A stretch of DNA of 64,000 bases from CATQHD01 sp965243165 (GTDB lineage Bacteria; Actinomycetota; Acidimicrobiia; Spongiisociales; Spongiisociaceae): the NCBI GenBank assembly GCA_965243165.1, contig OZ251535.1:1984001-2048000 (forward strand). Reading direction: 5' to 3'. The position numbers and the translations under genes were made by a program. Positions within the stretch are counted from its first letter, which is position 1, and every line of letters starts with the position of its first letter. The notes beneath the pieces were generated by a model. That model was not told where the DNA came from. It saw only the letters and a list, made by a program, of their open reading frames with translations, and did not search any database. Of the stretch, positions 60,522 to 64,000 are shown piece by piece.

Positions 60522-61325
60522 TCAGCGCTTCTTGGCCACCCGCTTGTAGCGGCGGATGGACACGGGGGCGAACACGCCGATGATGATGACCGCCCATATC
60601 AGCGAGTAGACGACCGGGTTCTGGAGAGGCCAGGTGGCCGGCTCCGGCGTCCCCGAAGGCAGGTTGCCGAACAGCTCCCTGGTGGCTTGGGTCAGCGCCG
60701 AGACCGGATTCCACTCGGCGAACACCCTCAGCACGGTGGGCAGGTTCTCCGAGGGCACGAAGGTGTTGGCGATGAACGTGATGGGGAAGATCACCATGAA
60801 GGTGGCGTTGTTGAGCACTTCCACCGAAGGCACCAGCAGCCCGATCCAGGCCATCACCCACGAGATCGAATAGGCGAACAGCAGCAGCAGAGCGAACCCG
60901 AGCAGGGCGTCGAGGAAGCCGGTGTGTATCCTCCACCCCACGATCAGGCCGGTCAACGCCATGATCGTCAACGTCAGCAGGTTGTAGATGACGTCGCTGG
61001 CGGTGCGCCCCAGAACCACCGCCGACCGGGACATGGGCAGGGAGCGGAACCGGTCGATGATCCCCTTCTGCATGTCGTCGGCCAGGCCGGCCCCGGTGAA
61101 GGTGGCCCCGAACACCACCGTCTGGGCGAAGATCCCGGCCATCAGGAACTCCCGGTAGGAACCGCCCGGAATATCGATGGCGCTGCCGAACACATAGGCG
61201 AACAGCAGCACGAACATGATCGGCGAGAGCAGGACGAACACCAGCACGTCGGGCACCCGCTTGATCTTGATGAGGTTGCGCTTGGCGATGACCAAACCGT
61301 CGTTGAGGGCGTACAAGAGGTTCAC
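60522..61325 (-). CDS. ABC-2 type transporter permease (DrrB-like), first copy
   Basis: 267 aa. GTG 61325 overlaps the ATPase stop (GTGA) and has GGGGG upstream. Same organisation as the second copy: GLVIAKRNLIKIKRVPDVLV, FAYVFGSAIDIPGGSYREFL, MQKGIIDRFRSLPMSRSAV, VFAEWNPVSALTQATRELFG. Exports a lipid, drug or polyketide-like molecule; the cargo is unknown. Confidence 0.9.
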   Translation of the reverse strand: MNLLYALNDGLVIAKRNLIKIKRVPDVLVFVLLSPIMFVLLFAYVFGSAIDIPGGSYREFLMAGIFAQTVVFGATFTGAGLADDMQKGIIDRFRSLPMSRSAVVLGRTASDVIYNLLTLTIMALTGLIVGWRIHTGFLDALLGFALLLLFAYSISWVMAWIGLLVPSVEVLNNATFMVIFPITFIANTFVPSENLPTVLRVFAEWNPVSALTQATRELFGNLPSGTPEPATWPLQNPVVYSLIWAVIIIGVFAPVSIRRYKRVAKKR

Positions 61326-62347
61326 GCCGCCCCCTTTCTAGATGAACTTCTGGAAGCTTTGTCCGGCGGGGGCTCTTCCTCCTGCTCGGCCGCCCGCCCG
61401 GTGAGGGCCAGGAACACGTCGTCCAGGGTCGGGCGGCGGAGCACCACCTCGCTCACTTCGATGCCGTCCGCCTCGAGGCCGGCCAACACCCGGCTCAGCA
61501 CCTGGGCCCCTCCGGACACCGGCGCCACCACCACGCGGGGGCGGTCCCCCTCCTGGAGATCCCCCACCGCATGCCCGGCCAGCACCTCGCGCGCCCCGGA
61601 AACCCCTTCCAGGGAGGAGACCCTGACCTCTATGCGCTCGCCGCCCACCATGTCCTTCAGCTCGTCGGCGGTGCCCTGGGCGATGGCGCGCCCGTTGTCG
61701 ATGACCAGCACGTCGTCGGCCAGCCGGTCCGCCTCCTCCAGGTACTGGGTGGTCAGCAGCAGGGTCGTCCCCTTGGCCACCAGGGTGCGGATCAGGTTCC
61801 AAAGCTCGGTCCGGCTGGGCAGGTCCAGCCCGGTGGTGGGCTCGTCCAGGAACAGCACAGGGGATTCGTCCACCAAGGCGCCGGCCAGGTCGAGGCGGCG
61901 GCGCATACCGCCCGAATAGGTCTTGACGGGGCGGTCGGCGGCTTCGGTCAGATCGAACTGGTCGAGCAGCTCGCGGGCGCGCACCTTGGCCTTCCTGCGG
62001 CCCAGCCGGTAGAGGCGGCCGATCATGTCCAGGTTCTCGAATCCGCTCAGGTCCTTGTCGACCGCCGCGTACTGGCCGGACAGGCCGATCAGCCTGCGCA
62101 CCTCCCCCGGGCGGCGCAGCACATCCACCCCCGCCACCGAAGCGGCGCCCGCATCGGGTTCGATCAGGGTGGTCAGAATGGAGACGGCGGTGGTCTTGCC
62201 CGCCCCGTTGGGTCCGAGCAGGGCGGCGATGGTGCCCTGGCGCACGGACAGGTCGAGTCCGTCGAGGGCCACCACCTCCCCGTATTTCTTGACCAGACCT
62301 CTGGCTTCGACGATGTTGTCCATCTTCATCATCACCATGTCCACCAT
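61322..62347 (-). CDS. Daunorubicin-resistance (DrrA) family ABC transporter ATPase
   Basis: 341 aa from ATG 62347 (MVDMVMMKMDN), with AGGG upstream; further in-frame ATGs lie at 62401 and inside. Walker A LLGPNGAGKTTAVS, Q-loop IGLSGQYAAVD, signature YSGGMRRRLDLAGAL, Walker B VLFLDEPTTGLD, then the DrrA C-terminal regulatory tail (ERIEVRVSSLEGV ... RRPTLDDVFLALTG). Energises the two permeases that follow on the same strand. Confidence 0.92.
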   Translation of the reverse strand: MVDMVMMKMDNIVEARGLVKKYGEVVALDGLDLSVRQGTIAALLGPNGAGKTTAVSILTTLIEPDAGAASVAGVDVLRRPGEVRRLIGLSGQYAAVDKDLSGFENLDMIGRLYRLGRRKAKVRARELLDQFDLTEAADRPVKTYSGGMRRRLDLAGALVDESPVLFLDEPTTGLDLPSRTELWNLIRTLVAKGTTLLLTTQYLEEADRLADDVLVIDNGRAIAQGTADELKDMVGGERIEVRVSSLEGVSGAREVLAGHAVGDLQEGDRPRVVVAPVSGGAQVLSRVLAGLEADGIEVSEVVLRRPTLDDVFLALTGRAAEQEEEPPPDKASRSSSRKGAA

Positions 62348-62569
62348 GTCGACACCCTGTCGCAACAGCCCGCCCGCCGCGCCGCGCCGCCCCGGGGCCA
62401 TCCTATCAACCCGGCGCCCCTACTCAAAGCCGCCGCCGTCCAACGGCCCCGACCTCCGCCCCTCGGGGAATCAGCCTGCTTCGGGATGATCTATTAGGGG
62501 CGCCTGACATGAAGAGTTAGGCAGGGGTAACATATACGGCGGTTCAGCCGAACATCCTTGGAGCCGGCG

Positions 62570-63601
62570 ATGCCCTACCTGCAGGCGCAAGACATCACCA
62601 AGAGATTCAACGGCGCCTCCGCAGTGGACGGCGCCTCCCTCGCCGTTGCGAAGGGCGAGGTGCTGGCGCTGCTGGGGCCGAGCGGATGCGGCAAGACCAC
62701 CCTGCTGCGAATCCTGGCCGGACTGTCGGCGCCCGACCGGGGAAAGGTCGAGCTGGACGGCGACGTCCTGGTCGGCCCGAACCGTTTCGTGCCGCCGCAG
62801 AGGCGGAGCATCGGGATGGTATTCCAGGATTGGGCTTTGTTCCCCCACCTGACAGTGGCCAAGAACGTCTCGTTCGGCCTCCGCCGCTCCGAAGCGCCCA
62901 AAGACCGGGCGGCCGAGATACTGGAACTGGTCGGCCTGCCGCACCTGGCCGGCCGCTACCCCGAGGAGCTTTCGGGGGGCCAGGCCCAACGGGTGGCGGT
63001 GGCCAGGGCGCTCGCCCCCCGCCCCCGGGTGCTGCTGTTCGACGAACCCTTCTCCAGCCTCGACGCCGGCCTGCGCGTCCAGCTCCGCTCCGACGTGGCG
63101 GCCCTCATGCATGAGGTGGGCATGACCTCCGTATTCGTTACCCACGACCAGGAGGAGGCTTTCGTCATAGGCGACCGGGTGGCGGTGATGAACGAAGGCC
63201 GGGTGGTCCAAACCGGCAAGCCGGACGAGGTCTACCAGCACCCGGCTTCCCCGTGGGTGGCGTCCTTCGTGGGCGAGTCCAACGTGCTGGACGGGGCGGC
63301 GTCCGGCGGGAGCGCGGCCACCGCCGTGGGAAAGGTGCCGCTTACCCGGCCGGTGGAGGGCCCCTGCCGGGTGGTGATCCGCCCCGAACACCTGCAGCTT
63401 GCGCCCGGCGGGCCGGGGGTGGTCGCGTCCGTGGAGTTCTACGGCCACGACACCTCCTACGAGCTGGAGATCGGCGGGTACAGGCTGGTTGCAAGGGCCA
63501 TCGCCGCCCCTCTCTTCTCGCCCGGCGACCGGGTGTCGGTCGCCTATCAGGGTCCGAAGGCGCCGGCCTTCGCGGCGGCCGCCCCCCGGCCGCCGGGGTG
63601 A
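62570..63601 (+). CDS. ABC transporter ATP-binding protein (spermidine/iron/sulfate importer type)
   Basis: 343 aa from ATG 62570. Walker A LLGPSGCGKTTLLRIL, Q-loop IGMVFQDWALFPHLTV, signature LSGGQAQRVAVARAL, Walker B VLLFDEPFSSLDAGL and the H-loop FVTHDQEEAF. The C-terminal TOBE-like domain (about 240-335) contains VVIRPEHLQLAPGG. PotA/FbpC group, usually serving iron, polyamine or thiosulfate uptake; no permease or binding protein is in view. The stop overlaps the next gene (GTGA). Confidence 0.9.
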   Translation: MPYLQAQDITKRFNGASAVDGASLAVAKGEVLALLGPSGCGKTTLLRILAGLSAPDRGKVELDGDVLVGPNRFVPPQRRSIGMVFQDWALFPHLTVAKNVSFGLRRSEAPKDRAAEILELVGLPHLAGRYPEELSGGQAQRVAVARALAPRPRVLLFDEPFSSLDAGLRVQLRSDVAALMHEVGMTSVFVTHDQEEAFVIGDRVAVMNEGRVVQTGKPDEVYQHPASPWVASFVGESNVLDGAASGGSAATAVGKVPLTRPVEGPCRVVIRPEHLQLAPGGPGVVASVEFYGHDTSYELEIGGYRLVARAIAAPLFSPGDRVSVAYQGPKAPAFAAAAPRPPG

Positions 63602-64000
63602 CGGGGGCCGAGTTCATCGTCATCGGCGCCGGCCCCGCCGGGCTGGCCGCCGCCTGCCGCCTCGCCTCGAGGGGGTTCGAGGTCGCCGTCTTGGAGCGGC
63701 AGGAGCAGGCGGGGGGCTTGGCGGCTTCGTTCGAGGTGGCGGGCCAGCGCGTCGACCACGGAAGCCACCGCCTCCACGCCGCCTCCTCCCCCGCCGTGCT
63801 CGACTTCCTCTCCTCCCGGCTGGGGGCCGAACTCCAGCGCCGCCCCCGCCGCAGCCGCATCCGCATGCAGGGCCGATGGCTCCCCTTCCCGCTGCATCCC
63901 GCCGGAGTGCTGCGCTCCCTGCCGCCCGGTTTCCTGTTCCGGGCCGGGTTGAGCGCCGCCGCCGCCTCGTTCCGGCCCCGCCGCCGCGCCGGCTTCGCCG
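63598..64000 (+). CDS. FAD-dependent amine oxidase / phytoene desaturase-like protein (5' part)
   Basis: GTG 63598 overlaps the previous stop (GTGA); 134 codons are visible and open to the right edge. The N-terminal Rossmann motif FIVIGAGPAGLAAACRLAS is followed by VAVLERQEQAGGLAASFE and VDHGSHRLHAASSPAVLDFL, as in flavin amine oxidases, protoporphyrinogen oxidases and UDP-galactopyranose-mutase-like proteins. The catalytic part lies outside the window, so the substrate cannot be set. Confidence 0.82.
   Translation, partial: MTGAEFIVIGAGPAGLAAACRLASRGFEVAVLERQEQAGGLAASFEVAGQRVDHGSHRLHAASSPAVLDFLSSRLGAELQRRPRRSRIRMQGRWLPFPLHPAGVLRSLPPGFLFRAGLSAAAASFRPRRRAGFA

Overview
The window is high-GC DNA with dense genes, many GTG and TTG starts, ATGA/GTGA stop-start overlaps, lipoproteins with an LAAAAC lipobox and leaderless-looking promoters. 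This points to an uncultured, probably heterotrophic member of the Actinomycetota (Acidimicrobiia-like). That placement is inferred from style, because no rRNA or tRNA was seen.

Layout. 1-6.7 kb: aromatic meta-cleavage genes (LigB-type dioxygenase running off the left edge, HpaB-type monooxygenase, LigJ-type oxalomesaconate hydratase) with an M24 peptidase, a RidA protein and an Asp/Glu-racemase homologue. 6.8-25.2 kb: a defence island with a DUF4143-type ATPase, a Gabija pair (gajA-gajB, AT-rich), a two-gene DUF499/DUF1156 ATPase-methyltransferase system, a DUF234-type ATPase, a TIGR04255 operon with a frameshifted third gene, a decayed array of repeated ATPase 3' ends with a small membrane protein, and an IS110 element. 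25.5-30 kb: SDR, enolase-superfamily, VOC and creatininase-family genes. 30-36.7 kb: a sugar-type ABC transporter locus with two binding proteins, two permeases and one ATPase. 36.8-40 kb: CMD-family, two cupin, nitrilase and cyclase genes.

40.06-41.37 kb holds the most unusual locus: a good promoter (TTGACG-17-TATCCT), 7.5 identical 54-nt repeats that each fold into two hairpins, a strong intrinsic terminator, then at once a ribosome binding site and a NYN-domain (PIN-like) RNase gene. This is the layout of a type III (RNA-antitoxin) toxin-antitoxin locus, but with a nuclease family not known to me in that role.

41.4-46.3 kb: a 2Fe-2S ferredoxin-like gene, a selD whose active-site codon is an in-frame TGA (selenocysteine), greA, a Fic protein and mgtE. 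46.3-50.1 kb: dispersed repeats and an IS1380 element with clear terminal repeats and target duplication. 50.1-53.7 kb: alanine dehydrogenase and a dimethylglycine/sarcosine dehydrogenase. 53.8-59.2 kb: an AT-rich gene cut by an ISL3 element and frameshifted, then a large N6-adenine methylase with a nuclease-like N-terminus. 59.6-64 kb: a DrrAB-type exporter with twin permeases, an ABC ATPase, and an FAD oxidoreductase leaving the right edge.

A repeat of about 350 bp (near 0.92-1.28, 25.2-25.5 and 46.38-46.74 kb, plus fragments) and a second short hairpin repeat mark the borders between these blocks.
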